A DNA stretch of 64,000 nucleotides from an uncultured Clostridia bacterium (GTDB lineage Bacteria; Bacillota; Clostridia; Monoglobales; Monoglobaceae): positions 30,964 to 94,963 of the forward strand of contig CANQBQ010000003.1 in the NCBI GenBank assembly GCA_947589045.1, written 5' to 3'. Under the pieces are notes generated by a model. It did not search any database, was not told where the DNA came from, and saw nothing but the letters and a program-made list of their open reading frames with translations. Numbering within the stretch: the stretch's first letter is position 1; every line of letters begins with the position of its first letter. Position numbers and translations under genes: made by a program. This document shows, in pieces, positions 18,885 to 28,928 of the stretch.

Positions 18885-19379
18885 TTACAGTTCAGCCGCC
18901 AGCTTTTTTACCTTTACGTCCTTTTCGGCAACGCCCGCCGCCATTCTCTCTTTATCGGCTCTGAGCGCATCCTTTAAATCGTCGTATTTCAGCGACAAAA
19001 TCTGCGCCGCAAGTATTGCCGCGTTTGTGCCGTTGTCCACCCCGACCGTCGCAACGGGTATTCCGGGCGGCATCTGCACCGTCGCGAGCAACGCGTCCAT
19101 ACCGTCAAACGTGGATTTTATGGGTATGCCTATAACCGGCACAACAGTGTGCGCCGCCATAACTCCGCCAAGGTGCGCCGCCATTCCCGCCGCGCATATG
19201 ATGACCTCAATTCCGTTTTTCTCCGCGTTTTTTGCGAACTCCGCCGCACGGTCGGGAGTTCTGTGGGCTGAAATAACATTTACGTCCACGTCGATTTTGA
19301 AGCTCCTGAGTTTTGATATACAGCCCTTGAGCTTTTCAAAATCGGAGTCCGAACCCATAACAACCGCAACCTTTGCCAT
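18885..19379 (-). CDS. purE: N5-carboxyaminoimidazole ribonucleotide mutase
   Basis: This is class I PurE, 164 residues. The motifs GSDSDFEKL, SAHRTPDRAAEFAKNA and CAAGMAAHLGGVMA form the CAIR-binding site. It normally works with PurK, but no purK is in this operon. It has a good AGGAGGT ribosome site and precedes purM. Confidence 0.95.
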   Translation of the reverse strand: MAKVAVVMGSDSDFEKLKGCISKLRSFKIDVDVNVISAHRTPDRAAEFAKNAEKNGIEVIICAAGMAAHLGGVMAAHTVVPVIGIPIKSTFDGMDALLATVQMPPGIPVATVGVDNGTNAAILAAQILSLKYDDLKDALRADKERMAAGVAEKDVKVKKLAAEL

Positions 19380-19429
19380 AAAACATACCTCCTGTTAAAC
19401 ATATTAAATCAATAAATCAAATTTAAAAT

Positions 19430-20587
19430 TTATTCACAAGCCGCCAGATACTTTTTAAGTATCTTTATATTTCGTTCCGCCGCCATCGGCATAAACTCGG
19501 AATAGCTCTCGCTCGCCTCCTCGTCGCCGTTGTCGGATATGGCGCGAAGCGCGGCAAACTCAACCCCGTTTATGTAGCAGACCTGCCCTATGCTCGCGCT
19601 CTCCATCTCATATGCGAGAGCGTCGAACTTTTCCGAGATTGCGTCGGCGTCGTGTCTGCTGCAAATAAACCTGTCGCCCGTCGCAATAACGCCGTATTTA
19701 TATTCGATACCGCCCACGGCTTCGGCGGCGCGCATAAGATTTTCGGACAGCTTTTTACTGCACGGAATATTTATCAGATTTATGCCGCTGATAAAGCCCG
19801 CCTCGTCGCCGAGCGGAGATGTGTCTATATCGTGCTGAACGACCGAGCCGGCTATAACGACATCTCCGACCCTGAGGCTCTTATGTCCGCCCGCCACGCC
19901 CGTGCTGATTATAACGCTCGGATTATACTCCAAAATCATTGTCTGCGCGCACATCGCGGCGTACACCTTTCCCACGCCCGACACAGCGGCGACCACCTCT
20001 CTGCCCGACACCGTACCGGTAAAGAACTCAATTCCCGCGACCGTCTTTGTCTCCATTCCCGACATAGCCGCCTTTAAGCCCTCTATCTCGGCTTTCATCG
20101 CACCTATAACGCCTACCGTGCCGTGTTCTCCCTCGGGATACTGCAAATCCTCGCTTGTCCAATTCTTGATTTTGTCATAGTAGTTTCTCGCCTCATTCTG
20201 CGCGAGCGAGACGTTAAGGTTGCGGTAGTTTCCGCACTCAATCTCGGACGCGCCCGGCATCTTTCCGTCATAAATAATTATTTCCCTGAGGCACTCCTTT
20301 ATTGTCGCGACGACCTCGCCGTGGTCTGCGTTTCTGACGAGCAGGTAAAAGCCCGTCTGACAGCCCATAGGTCCGAAGTAAATCACATCGTCGCCAATGT
20401 CGGAGTTGCGTACAAATGTCGCGAACAGATGCTCCAACGAGTGTATGGTGGGGTTGTCCATAAGTTCCCCCGTATTCGGCTTTCGGGTGCGCAAATCATA
20501 TGTAGTCACGTCGCCGTCCACTCTCGAAATGTAAATCCCCACATCTATATATCTGTGGTCTACCGTGAAGCTCGCTATCTTTTTCAT
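19430..20587 (-). CDS. LuxS-MtnN fusion: S-ribosylhomocysteine lyase joined to SAH/MTA nucleosidase
   Basis: One 385-residue chain carries two enzymes. Residues 1-150 are LuxS: ASFTVDH near the start, the metal ligands in HSLEHLFATF, the catalytic Cys in MGCQTGFYL, and the third metal ligand in IECGNY. Residues from about 152 are MtnN/Pfs: VGVIGAMKAEIEGL, STGVAGG, the purine-binding Glu in YEMESASIGQ and the catalytic Asp in ISDNGDEE. MtnN splits SAH to S-ribosylhomocysteine plus adenine and LuxS then releases homocysteine and DPD, the AI-2 precursor. The domain order is opposite to the reaction order. The start at 20587 fits the LuxS family; a GTG at 20602 is an alternative. It lies between punA and purE. 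Confidence 0.92.
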   Translation of the reverse strand: MKKIASFTVDHRYIDVGIYISRVDGDVTTYDLRTRKPNTGELMDNPTIHSLEHLFATFVRNSDIGDDVIYFGPMGCQTGFYLLVRNADHGEVVATIKECLREIIIYDGKMPGASEIECGNYRNLNVSLAQNEARNYYDKIKNWTSEDLQYPEGEHGTVGVIGAMKAEIEGLKAAMSGMETKTVAGIEFFTGTVSGREVVAAVSGVGKVYAAMCAQTMILEYNPSVIISTGVAGGHKSLRVGDVVIAGSVVQHDIDTSPLGDEAGFISGINLINIPCSKKLSENLMRAAEAVGGIEYKYGVIATGDRFICSRHDADAISEKFDALAYEMESASIGQVCYINGVEFAALRAISDNGDEEASESYSEFMPMAAERNIKILKKYLAACE

Positions 20588-20628
20588 TTTGAAATTTAAC
20601 ACCTCTCCGCGCCAAAGCGCAAAATATA

Positions 20629-21447
20629 TCAAAGTCTGTCTATTATACCCGCAATCAGTGTTTCAAAGGTGTCGGCAACGCTCTCGGTCACCCGCACCAC
20701 CTCGTCGTGCTCGAGCGCCTCGGTCTGGATACCCGCCGCCATATTCGTGACGCAGGACATAGCCAGAACGTCCATACCGCACGAAACCGCGGCTATAACC
20801 TCAAACACGGTCGACATACCCACGAGGTCTGCGCCGTAGCGTCTGAGCATACGCACCTCGGCGGGCGTTTCGTACTGCGGTCCGCTCATACAGGCATAAA
20901 CGCCCTCCTGAAGATTAAGCCCGAGACCGTAGCCCACCTCCTCGGCAAGCTCCAAAAGCCGCGGGGTATAGGCATAGCTCATATCCACAAAGTCGGGAAG
21001 CTCAAGCTCGGGGAGCTTAACTCCGCGAAGCGGAGACGCGCCCGTCATATTTATGTGGTCGCGTATCAGCACTAAATCGCCCGTTTCGTATGAGGTATTA
21101 ACGCCGCCCGCCGCATTTGTGAGTATAATTCGGCGAACGCCCGCCTCATACAGCACCCATACCGGCATAGCCACCTGCTGTGCCGAATAGCCCTCGTAAT
21201 AATGGACTCTGCCCTGCATAACTATAATGTACTTTCCTCGGTATTTTCCGAACACGAACTGACCCGCGTGACCCGCCGCCGTCGAAATCGGAAATTCGGG
21301 TATCTCGCGGTACGGAATCTCTATTCTTTCCTCGAGATTTTCCGCAAATCCGCCAAAGCCCGACCCCAGCACTATCGCCGTTTCGGGGACTATATGCGTC
21401 TTTGAGAGTATATATCCCGCCGCCTCGCGTATATGACTGTACTCCAT
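20629..21447 (-). CDS. punA: Purine nucleoside phosphorylase, class I (trimeric type)
   Basis: This 272-residue protein has GSGFGGFAE (phosphate site), GRVHYYEGYS, ILTNAAGGVN, CMSGPQYETPAEVRML and GMSTVFEVIAA, all typical of the trimeric PNP that cleaves guanosine and inosine. Its adenine-poor specificity would not salvage the adenine made by the adjacent MtnN domain directly, but both proteins serve purine recycling. It lies directly downstream of purL, with a 39-bp gap. Confidence 0.9.
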   Translation of the reverse strand: MEYSHIREAAGYILSKTHIVPETAIVLGSGFGGFAENLEERIEIPYREIPEFPISTAAGHAGQFVFGKYRGKYIIVMQGRVHYYEGYSAQQVAMPVWVLYEAGVRRIILTNAAGGVNTSYETGDLVLIRDHINMTGASPLRGVKLPELELPDFVDMSYAYTPRLLELAEEVGYGLGLNLQEGVYACMSGPQYETPAEVRMLRRYGADLVGMSTVFEVIAAVSCGMDVLAMSCVTNMAAGIQTEALEHDEVVRVTESVADTFETLIAGIIDRL

Positions 21448-21486
21448 ATTTTAACACAAACTCCTTTTTGCCGCGCACGGCATATT

Positions 21487-24400
21487 CTATCTGAAATATT
21501 TTACTCCGCTTTCAAAAATTTTTCGGTCGGTATTTCCGGGAACGTTCTTATATATATTGTCTCCGTTTCTCTCGGAATGACCCATTTTACCGAACACTCT
21601 GCCGTCGGGACTTGTTATGCCCTCAATCGCGCAGTACGAGCCGTTCGGATTGTACGGCATCTCATAGGTCGGGTTGCCGTCGCCGTCCACATATTGCGTC
21701 GCAATCTGTCCGTTTTTGTCAAGCTCTGCAAGCACGTCCGCGTTTGCCACAAATCTGCCCTCGCCGTGGGATACCGCGACGTTGGCAAGCTCTCCGAGCT
21801 CCGCGTGAGCAAGCCACGGCGATTTTACCGACGCAACTCTCGTTGTAACAAGCTGAGAAACGTGTCTGCCTATCGTGTTAAAAGTAAGGGTCGGACAGCC
21901 CGCGTCGGTATCTATAATTTTTCCGTAGGGCACAAGTCCGAGCTTTATGAGCGCCTGGAAACCGTTGCATATACCGAGAATAAGTCCGCCGCGCTCGTTG
22001 AGCAGCTTCATAACAGCCTCTGCAATTTTCGGATTTCTGAACGCCGTCGCTATAAACTTACCCGAACCGTCGGGCTCGTCGCCGCCGCTGAAGCCGCCGG
22101 GAAACATTATTATCTGCGCCTTGTCTATCGCCTCAGCAAAGCTGTCCACCGACGCGTCTATGTCTTCGGGCTTTAAATTTCTGAATATGCGAACGTCCGC
22201 CACACCGCCGACGCGCTCAAACGCACGTGCCGAGTCGTATTCGCAGTTCGTTCCGGGGAAAGCGGGTATGAACACGCGCGGCTTTGCAAACGTGCCGCTC
22301 GGCTTTATCACCGCTCTCCTGCCGTACTCAAACTTCTTCATACCTACGTCGTCAAATCCGGCGCGGGTCGGATAGACCTTTTCAAGAGGCTTTTTCCAAA
22401 TCGAAATAAGCTCGTCTATGTCCAAGGCTTCGCCGTCGAACACCAAAGCCTTGCCCGCCGTCGTGCGTCCGAGAGCGTAGACCTTAAAGCTGTCTCCGAT
22501 AACGCCGACAGAAGCCGCGTCGCCGCTCAGTTCAAGTATAATGCCGCCGCAGTAGGCTCTGAAAAGATTAAGCCCGCCGCTCGTTATCTCGGCTCCGATT
22601 TTATTACCAAGCGACATTTTGCATATCGCCTCGGCAATTCCGCCCGAGCCTATCGCATACGCCGAGCGCACCTTTTTGCCGTTTATCATATCGTGCGTAA
22701 AGTCGTATATATTTTTAAGTCCGTCAAACGTCGGCAGGAAGTTTTCGTCATACTCGGGCAAAAGCAGGAGCAGATTGCTGTCGTTTGCCTTAAACTCGCT
22801 CGACACCGCAAGCGAAGCCGAAATCGGAGCTACCGCAAACGAAACCAGCGTCGGCGGCACGTCTATATCGTTAAAGCTGCCCGACATACTGTCCTTTCCT
22901 CCGATTGCCGCCACGCCCAGACCGAGCTGTGCGCGGTACGCGCCCAAAAGCGACGCAAGCGGCTTTCCCCACCTTTCGGGGTTTGAGCCGAGCCTTTCAA
23001 AATACTCCTGGAATGTCAGATAAATGTCTTTGCGGTCGGCGCCCGCGCACACCGCGCGAGTGACAGACTCCGCGACGGCGCAGTATGCGCCCGCGAACGG
23101 ATTTGCCTTTGACACGCGGGGGTTGTAGCCGAACGACATAACCGTTGCCGCATCGGTCTCCCCTTTCAAAACGGGTATCTTCGCGACCATATTCTGCTGA
23201 GGAGTGAGCTGACAGCGTCCGCCGTAGGGCATAAACACGGTGTTTGCGCCTATGGTGCTGTCGAACCGCTCGACCAGACCCTTTTGCGACGCGATATTCA
23301 GGTCGCCCATCATATTTTTTATCTTCTCCGCCGTTGTGCCTCCGCTCACCTCAAAATCGTACGCGCCGCCGTCAAAGCTCATACCGCATACCTTAACGTC
23401 GTTATTCTTCTCCGCGCCGTTCGTGTTGAGGAAGTCACGGCTTATGTCAACTATCGTCTTGCCGCGCCACGTCATAACAAGGCGGTTCGTGTCGGTGACC
23501 TCCGCAACGACCGTGGCTTCTATGTTCTCGATATTCGCTTCTTTTATAAACTTGTCCGCGTCAGACTTTCGGACAACGACCGCCATTCTTTCCTGCGACT
23601 CCGAAATCGCAAGCTCGGTGCCGTCGAGTCCCTCATATTTTTTCGTAACCTTATCCAGATTTATGTTAAGTCCGTCCGCAAGCTCGCCTATCGCGACCGA
23701 AACGCCGCCCGCTCCGAAGTCGTTACAGCGTCTTATAAGACGGGTCACGTCGCCCTTTCGGAAAAGTCTTTGGAGCTTTCTCTCCTCGGGCGGATTACCC
23801 TTTTGCACCTCCGCGCCGCACTTTTCAAGCGACTCGTCGTTATGCGCCTTTGAAGAACCGGTCGCGCCGCCGCAGCCGTCGCGTCCCGTTCTGCCGCCGA
23901 GCAGTATAACAACGTCTCCCGCTTCGGGGACCTCACGGATAACATTCTTTTTGGGAGCCGCCGCGATTACCGCGCCTATCTCCATTCTCTTTGCAACGTA
24001 GCCCTCGTCATAAATCTCGCATACCTGACCCGTCGCAAGTCCTATCTGGTTGCCGTACGAGCTGTAACCCTGCGCTGCGCCGCGAACCAGCTTGCGCTGG
24101 GGCAGCTTGCCGTGCATAGTTTCGGAAACGCTCTTTCGCGGGTCGCCCGCGCCGGTCACGCGCATAGCCTGATAGACGTACGAGCGTCCGGAGAGCGGGT
24201 CGCGTATCGCGCCGCCGAGACAGGTCGCCGCGCCGCCGAACGGCTCAATTTCGGTGGGGTGGTTGTGCGTCTCGTTTTTAAACATAACGAGCCACTCCTC
24301 GGTTTTGCCGTCGTCGGTCTTAACGTCGACCTTAATCGAGCAGGCATTTATTTCCTCCGACTCGTCAAGAGCCTTCAAAAGCCCTCGCTTCTTCAGTTCC

Positions 24401-25230
24401 TTCGCCGCAATCGTGCCGACGTCCATAAGGCAGATATTCTTCTTTCTGTCTCCGTAGACAAACTTGCGCGACTTCAGATAGTCGTCATAGGTCTCGGATA
24501 TAATGCCATCCTCTATGTCCACGTTTTCGAGCTTTGTGTTAAACGTGGTATGGCGGCAGTGGTCCGACCAATATGTGTCGATCATTCTTATTTCTGTTAT
24601 CGTGGGGTCTCTCTTTTCGGTATCCTTAAAATAGGCGCGGCAGAACGCTATGTCGCCCTCGTCCATAGCCAGACCGTATTTGGCGATAAAATCCGCCAGA
24701 CCCTTCTCGTCAAGGTCGGTAAATCCCTTGAGCACCTCAACGTCTGCGGGAATTTCGGTTTTTTCGGCGAGAGTTTCGGGCTTTTCGTCGCTCGCGAGCC
24801 TTGCCTCGACCGGGTTTATGCAATAATGCCTAACCGCCTCAAGCTCGGCGTCCGAAATGTCGCCTATGAGAACGGTTATCTTTGCGGTGCGCACCGCGGG
24901 GCGCTCCTTGGCGGTTAAAATCTGCACGCACTGAGCCGCGCTGTCCGCCCGCTGGTCGTACTGACCCGGCAGATACTCGGTCACGAAATAGCGACCGTCC
25001 GACAGGTCGATGCTCTCCTCATATACGTTGTCAACCTGCGGCTCCGAAAAAATGGTATTCTTTGCCTTTTCAAACTCCGTGTCCTCCATACCCTCGACGT
25101 CGTATCGGTTGATTATACGCACGCCGCGAAGTCCGCTGAGCATAAGATTTTCGCGAAGATCCGAGAGAAGCGCGTCGGCTTCAATCGCAAACCCCGCCTT
25201 TTTTTCGACAAATAGTCTTCTCGTTGGCAT
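21487..25230 (-). CDS. purL: Phosphoribosylformylglycinamidine synthase, single-chain
   Basis: PurL converts FGAR to FGAM with glutamine and ATP. At 1247 residues this is the long form that merges PurS-, PurL- and PurQ-like parts. The PurL core contains TYWSDHCRHTTFNTK, ETHNHPTEIEPFGGA and GGKDSMSGSF. The C-terminal amidotransferase has PAFPGTNCEYD, the nucleophile in LGICNGFQAL and the His/Glu pair in SHGEGRFV. The ATG at 25230 follows AGAGGTTATT. It is the first gene of the purine operon; purC, purD and purF are not in the window. Confidence 0.95.
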   Translation of the reverse strand: MPTRRLFVEKKAGFAIEADALLSDLRENLMLSGLRGVRIINRYDVEGMEDTEFEKAKNTIFSEPQVDNVYEESIDLSDGRYFVTEYLPGQYDQRADSAAQCVQILTAKERPAVRTAKITVLIGDISDAELEAVRHYCINPVEARLASDEKPETLAEKTEIPADVEVLKGFTDLDEKGLADFIAKYGLAMDEGDIAFCRAYFKDTEKRDPTITEIRMIDTYWSDHCRHTTFNTKLENVDIEDGIISETYDDYLKSRKFVYGDRKKNICLMDVGTIAAKELKKRGLLKALDESEEINACSIKVDVKTDDGKTEEWLVMFKNETHNHPTEIEPFGGAATCLGGAIRDPLSGRSYVYQAMRVTGAGDPRKSVSETMHGKLPQRKLVRGAAQGYSSYGNQIGLATGQVCEIYDEGYVAKRMEIGAVIAAAPKKNVIREVPEAGDVVILLGGRTGRDGCGGATGSSKAHNDESLEKCGAEVQKGNPPEERKLQRLFRKGDVTRLIRRCNDFGAGGVSVAIGELADGLNINLDKVTKKYEGLDGTELAISESQERMAVVVRKSDADKFIKEANIENIEATVVAEVTDTNRLVMTWRGKTIVDISRDFLNTNGAEKNNDVKVCGMSFDGGAYDFEVSGGTTAEKIKNMMGDLNIASQKGLVERFDSTIGANTVFMPYGGRCQLTPQQNMVAKIPVLKGETDAATVMSFGYNPRVSKANPFAGAYCAVAESVTRAVCAGADRKDIYLTFQEYFERLGSNPERWGKPLASLLGAYRAQLGLGVAAIGGKDSMSGSFNDIDVPPTLVSFAVAPISASLAVSSEFKANDSNLLLLLPEYDENFLPTFDGLKNIYDFTHDMINGKKVRSAYAIGSGGIAEAICKMSLGNKIGAEITSGGLNLFRAYCGGIILELSGDAASVGVIGDSFKVYALGRTTAGKALVFDGEALDIDELISIWKKPLEKVYPTRAGFDDVGMKKFEYGRRAVIKPSGTFAKPRVFIPAFPGTNCEYDSARAFERVGGVADVRIFRNLKPEDIDASVDSFAEAIDKAQIIMFPGGFSGGDEPDGSGKFIATAFRNPKIAEAVMKLLNERGGLILGICNGFQALIKLGLVPYGKIIDTDAGCPTLTFNTIGRHVSQLVTTRVASVKSPWLAHAELGELANVAVSHGEGRFVANADVLAELDKNGQIATQYVDGDGNPTYEMPYNPNGSYCAIEGITSPDGRVFGKMGHSERNGDNIYKNVPGNTDRKIFESGVKYFR

Positions 25231-25262
25231 AATAATAACCTCTTTCAAAAAAATACAATATT

Positions 25263-25310
25263 ATTGTACTGTTATTTACCCTCTTTGTCAACAATTTGAT
25301 TGGTAAATAA
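25263..25310 (-). promoter_or_regulatory. Purine operon promoter with a flanking inverted-repeat operator
   Basis: On the minus strand TTGACA (25286-25291) and TACAAT (25263-25268) are 17 nt apart. TTATTTACC (25272-25280) and GGTAAATAA (25302-25310) form a perfect 9-bp inverted repeat centred on the -35 box. The leader is only about 26 nt, too short for a purine riboswitch, so control is more likely by a protein binding this repeat. Confidence 0.75.
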
Positions 25311-25373
25311 TTTGATTGCGGAGCTTTGCCGAAACGCGTCTTTAAAAAATTTGAAAAATTACTAAATTTGCTA

Positions 25374-25401
25374 TTGAACTTTTTGAAAATTTTGGTATAA
25401 T
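25374..25401 (+). promoter_or_regulatory. Promoter of the SDR dehydrogenase gene
   Basis: TTGAAC (25374-25379) and TATAAT (25396-25401) are 16 nt apart, about 25 nt before the ribosome site AAGGAG. It diverges from the purine promoter about 80 bp away. Confidence 0.7.
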
Positions 25402-25433
25402 TATATTAAGCTAATGAAAGGAGCTGTTCAATT

Positions 25434-26231
25434 ATGGATTTAAAAAGTTTCAGCCTTGAGGGTAAGGTTGCTCTGGTAACAGGCGCATCTTACGGAATAG
25501 GCTACGCAATCGCTTCGTCTTATGCGAAGGCGGGCGCGAAAATCGTATTCTGCGACATTAAGCAGGAATTTGTTGACAAGGGTCTCGCATCCTACGCGGC
25601 TGACGGTATCGAAGCTAAGGGCTATGTTTGCGACGTTACCAACGAGCCCATGGTTCAGGACATGGTTAAGAAGATTGAAGCCGAGGTAGGCGTTATTGAC
25701 ATTCTTGTTAACAATGCCGGTATCATTAAGAGAATACCTATGTGCGATATGACCGCCGAGGAATTCCGTCAGGTTATCGACGTTGACCTCAACGCGCCGT
25801 TTATCGTATCGAAGGCGGTTATCCCGTCGATGATTAAAAAGGGTCACGGCAAGATTATAAACATCTGCTCTATGATGAGCGAGCTGGGACGTGAAACCGT
25901 TTCCGCATATGCTGCGGCAAAGGGCGGTCTTAAGATGCTCACCAGAAACATATGTGCCGAGTACGGTGCGAGCAACATCCAGTGCAACGGCATAGGACCC
26001 GGATACATCGCTACTCCTCAGACCGCGCCGCTCCGCGAGAAGCAGGCTGACGGTTCGAGACATCCGTTCGACCAGTTCATCTGCGGAAGAACTCCGGCGG
26101 GCAGATGGCTCCAGGCTGATGAGTTGACAGGTCCCGCGATATTCCTCGCGTCCGACGCGTCAAACGCCGTAAACGGTCACATTCTCTATGTTGACGGCGG
26201 TATCCTTGCCTACATCGGCAAACAGCCGTAA
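25434..26231 (+). CDS. SDR-family oxidoreductase, probably gluconate 5-dehydrogenase
   Basis: This is a 265-residue short-chain dehydrogenase. The Rossmann motif TGASYGIG, the NNAG motif, a serine-containing strand (NICSMMSELG) and the catalytic YAAAK are all present. The active-site region (PQTAPLREKQADGSRHPFD) and the C-terminus (LYVDGGILAYIGKQP) match gluconate 5-dehydrogenases, which reduce 5-keto-gluconate, a step of hexonate catabolism. Its codon choice looks more biased than its neighbours, suggesting high expression. It stands alone with its own promoter and terminator. Specificity within the SDR family cannot be proved from sequence. Confidence 0.8.
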   Translation: MDLKSFSLEGKVALVTGASYGIGYAIASSYAKAGAKIVFCDIKQEFVDKGLASYAADGIEAKGYVCDVTNEPMVQDMVKKIEAEVGVIDILVNNAGIIKRIPMCDMTAEEFRQVIDVDLNAPFIVSKAVIPSMIKKGHGKIINICSMMSELGRETVSAYAAAKGGLKMLTRNICAEYGASNIQCNGIGPGYIATPQTAPLREKQADGSRHPFDQFICGRTPAGRWLQADELTGPAIFLASDASNAVNGHILYVDGGILAYIGKQP

Positions 26232-26248
26232 TGGCTGCTTAATCAAAC

Positions 26249-26281
26249 AAAAACGGTGCGGATAAATTCCGCACCGTTTTA
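26249..26281. terminator. Bidirectional terminator between the SDR gene and the trp operon
   Basis: AAAACGGTGCGG pairs with CCGCACCGTTTT around a 7-nt loop, with an A run on the left and T-rich sequence on the right, so it can stop both converging transcripts. Confidence 0.88.
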
Positions 26282-26297
26282 ATTTTAAATTCAATTT

Positions 26298-27089
26298 TTA
26301 AAGCTCTGCCGCAAGCGATTTTGTAAAGCGTCCGACCGCCGCGACCTTGCCGTCGTCGTCGGGCGCGCTTCCTATCTGCTTTATGACCGCGCTTCCAACT
26401 ATGAGCCCGTCGCAATAGCCGCGAAGCTCTCTCACCTGTTCGGGTGAGGAAATGCCGAAGCCTATACATCTCGGAATTTTCGCATACTTGTTTATACTTC
26501 CGAAAAGGCTTCCGAAGTCGGTTTTAAACTCCTGCCTCGTGCCCGTAACGCCGAGCGACGAAACGCAGTACAAAAATCCGCGCGCACTCTCGCAAATTTT
26601 GCTTATGCGCTCCTCCGTCGAGGTGGGCGCAATCATACTTATTTGATAAACCCCGTACTTTTCGGTGTATTCCGCAATCTCACCGCTCTCCTCAAACGGC
26701 AAATCGGGAATTATAACGCCGTCTATTCCGACCTCGGCGCACTTTGCAAAAAACGCGTCCGCGCCGTAGCTCAAAATGCTGTTGAAATACATAAGCAAAA
26801 CGAGCGGTATCTGAGTTTCAAGGCGCAGCTTTTCGACAAGCCCGAATATTTTTTCCAAATTCACTCCGCCCGTGAGCGCGCGTATGTTAGCCCTCTGGAT
26901 TACAGGTCCCTCCGCTATCGGGTCGGAAAACGGAACGCCGAGCTCCACTATGTCCGCGCCGTTTTTCTCCATTTCAAGAACCAGCCTTTCAGTAACGTCA
27001 AGGCTCGGATCGCCCGCGGTCACAAACGTAATGAGAGCCTTTTTACCTGCCGATTTAAGCTCGGCAAATTTTTTATCAACCCTGTTCAC
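26298..27089 (-). CDS. trpA: Tryptophan synthase alpha subunit
   Basis: TrpA cleaves indole-3-glycerol phosphate and passes indole to TrpB. The 263-residue protein contains [13 protein letters not shown], the catalytic Glu in [15 protein letters not shown] and the phosphate-site region [10 protein letters not shown]. It overlaps trpB by 14 bp and is the last gene of the trp operon. Confidence 0.96.
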   Translation of the reverse strand: MNRVDKKFAELKSAGKKALITFVTAGDPSLDVTERLVLEMEKNGADIVELGVPFSDPIAEGPVIQRANIRALTGGVNLEKIFGLVEKLRLETQIPLVLLMYFNSILSYGADAFFAKCAEVGIDGVIIPDLPFEESGEIAEYTEKYGVYQISMIAPTSTEERISKICESARGFLYCVSSLGVTGTRQEFKTDFGSLFGSINKYAKIPRCIGFGISSPEQVRELRGYCDGLIVGSAVIKQIGSAPDDDGKVAAVGRFTKSLAAEL

Positions 27090-28272
27090 GAATTTCCACC
27101 CCCATATACTTTGCTACGCTGTAAACGTCCTTATCGCCTCTGCCCGATATATTGATAACCACTATATCGTCCTTTTTGAACTCGCCCGCGCGAACCATTT
27201 TCACAGCCTGCGCCACCGCGTGGGAGCTCTCTATCGCGGGAATTATTCCCTCTACCCTCGTGAGATAACGGAACGCATCGACCGCCTCGGCGTCGGTTAT
27301 CGGGTAATATTCGCCTCTGCCCGTCGCCTTCAAATTGGCGTGCTCGGGTCCCACGCCGGGGTAATCGAGTCCCGCAGAAATCGAGTAGACGGGCATAATT
27401 CCGCCGTCCTTATCCTGCAAAAATATCGACTTCATTCCGTGCAGAACGCCCACCGTGCCGCAGGTCAGAGTCGCCGCGTGGCGGTCTGTGTCAACGCCGT
27501 CACCCGCTGCCTCGGCGCCTACCAGACGCACCGACTTATCGGGTATAAATTCATAAAACGCGCCCATCGCGTTACTGCCGCCGCCAACGCACGCTATAAC
27601 ACAGCTCGGGAGACGCCCCTCCTTCGCCATACACTGCTCCTTTATCTCGCGTCCTATCACGCTCTGGAAGTCTCGCACGATAGTCGGATACGGGTGAGGT
27701 CCCATAGTCGAGCCGAGAACGTAGAACGTATCGTCGGCGCGTGCGGTCCACGCGCGCATCGCCTCGTTGCACGCGTCCTTGAGCGTACCCGTGCCGCTTG
27801 ACACCGCCGTGACCTTTGCGCCGAGCAGGTTCATTCTGAACACGTTCAGCTCCTGGCGGCGCGTGTCCTCCTCGCCCATAAACACTTCACACTCCATACC
27901 GAACAGAGCCGCCGCGGTCGCCGCCGCAACTCCGTGCTGTCCCGCTCCCGTCTCGGCAATAACCTTGGTTTTGCCCATCCTTTTGGCAAGCAGGGTCTGA
28001 CCCAAAACATTGTTTATCTTGTGCGCGCCGGTGTGGTTCAAATCCTCGCGCTTTAAGTATATCTTGGGTCCGCCCAGATCCGCCGTCATCTTCTCGGCAA
28101 AGTATAAAAGAGAGGGTCGGTTCGCGTATTCTTTATAGTAAAAGTCAAGCTCCTTCAAAAATTCGGGGTCGTTCTTCGCCTCATTGTACGCCTTCTCCAG
28201 CTCGTCGAGAGCGTTCATAAGCGTTTCGGGCGCGTACTGACCGCCGTATTCTCCAAATCTTCCCTTAGACAT
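27076..28272 (-). CDS. trpB: Tryptophan synthase beta subunit
   Basis: This is the PLP enzyme that condenses indole with serine. The 398-residue protein carries the PLP lysine in [14 protein letters not shown], the catalytic Glu in [11 protein letters not shown], and [10 protein letters not shown] for phosphate binding. The N-terminal [15 protein letters not shown] is the TrpB1 signature, the form that partners with TrpA. Confidence 0.97.
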   Translation of the reverse strand: MSKGRFGEYGGQYAPETLMNALDELEKAYNEAKNDPEFLKELDFYYKEYANRPSLLYFAEKMTADLGGPKIYLKREDLNHTGAHKINNVLGQTLLAKRMGKTKVIAETGAGQHGVAAATAAALFGMECEVFMGEEDTRRQELNVFRMNLLGAKVTAVSSGTGTLKDACNEAMRAWTARADDTFYVLGSTMGPHPYPTIVRDFQSVIGREIKEQCMAKEGRLPSCVIACVGGGSNAMGAFYEFIPDKSVRLVGAEAAGDGVDTDRHAATLTCGTVGVLHGMKSIFLQDKDGGIMPVYSISAGLDYPGVGPEHANLKATGRGEYYPITDAEAVDAFRYLTRVEGIIPAIESSHAVAQAVKMVRAGEFKKDDIVVINISGRGDKDVYSVAKYMGVEIREQG

Positions 28273-28310
28273 CCGTTATCTTCCTTTCGCGTTTTATTCG
28301 TTTCTCTGCC

Positions 28311-28928
28311 CTATTTCGCCGCGCGTGCCGCTGCGACAAGAGCCGCTATTTTGTCCGCATCCTTAACTCCGCCGCTCTCCGCGCCGCTGCTTATGTCAAC
28401 CGCGAACGGGTTAAGGCTTTTGATTGTTTCGGTTATGTTATCCTCGTTAATGCCGCCGGCGATAATAAGCTCCCCGGTCTTTACTCCGTCCAAAACGCCG
28501 TGGTCAAACATAACTCCGCTTCCGCCCGGCGTCTCCTCAACGAACGAATCGAGCAGAAGTCTGTCCGCGCCGAGAGAAGCCGCCTTTTCAATATCCTCCG
28601 CGCTCCTCACGCGCACCGCCTTCCATATCTCCTTATGGGTCATACCGCGCAGGCGGCGTATATACGTCTCGTCCTCGCCGCCGTGAAGCTGGATAACATC
28701 GAGCGGACATCTCTTTGCAATATCCGCGACCACGCGCATCTCCTCGTCAACAAACACCCCTACGACCTTGACGACGCGGTCGAGCATAGCCACAAGCTCG
28801 CTCGCCTGTTCGGGCGAAATGCGCCGTCTTGTCTTTGCGAAAATAAAGCCTATATAATCGGGCTTCGCCTCGTTTATCGCGATTATATCTTCAAACCGCT
28901 TTATCCCGCAAATTTTTATTTTGCTCAT
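28311..28928 (-). CDS. trpF: Phosphoribosylanthranilate isomerase
   Basis: A TIM-barrel isomerase of 205 residues. KICGIKRFED has the catalytic Cys, DVIQLHGGEDETYI follows, and LLDSFVEETPGGSG contains the catalytic Asp. Its start overlaps the trpC stop by one base. TrpF is separate here, not fused to TrpC. Confidence 0.94.
   Translation of the reverse strand: MSKIKICGIKRFEDIIAINEAKPDYIGFIFAKTRRRISPEQASELVAMLDRVVKVVGVFVDEEMRVVADIAKRCPLDVIQLHGGEDETYIRRLRGMTHKEIWKAVRVRSAEDIEKAASLGADRLLLDSFVEETPGGSGVMFDHGVLDGVKTGELIIAGGINEDNITETIKSLNPFAVDISSGAESGGVKDADKIAALVAAARAAK

Noticed and set aside
25231..25260. Purine riboswitch before purL
   Set aside because: The leader after the predicted start site is only about 26 nt.
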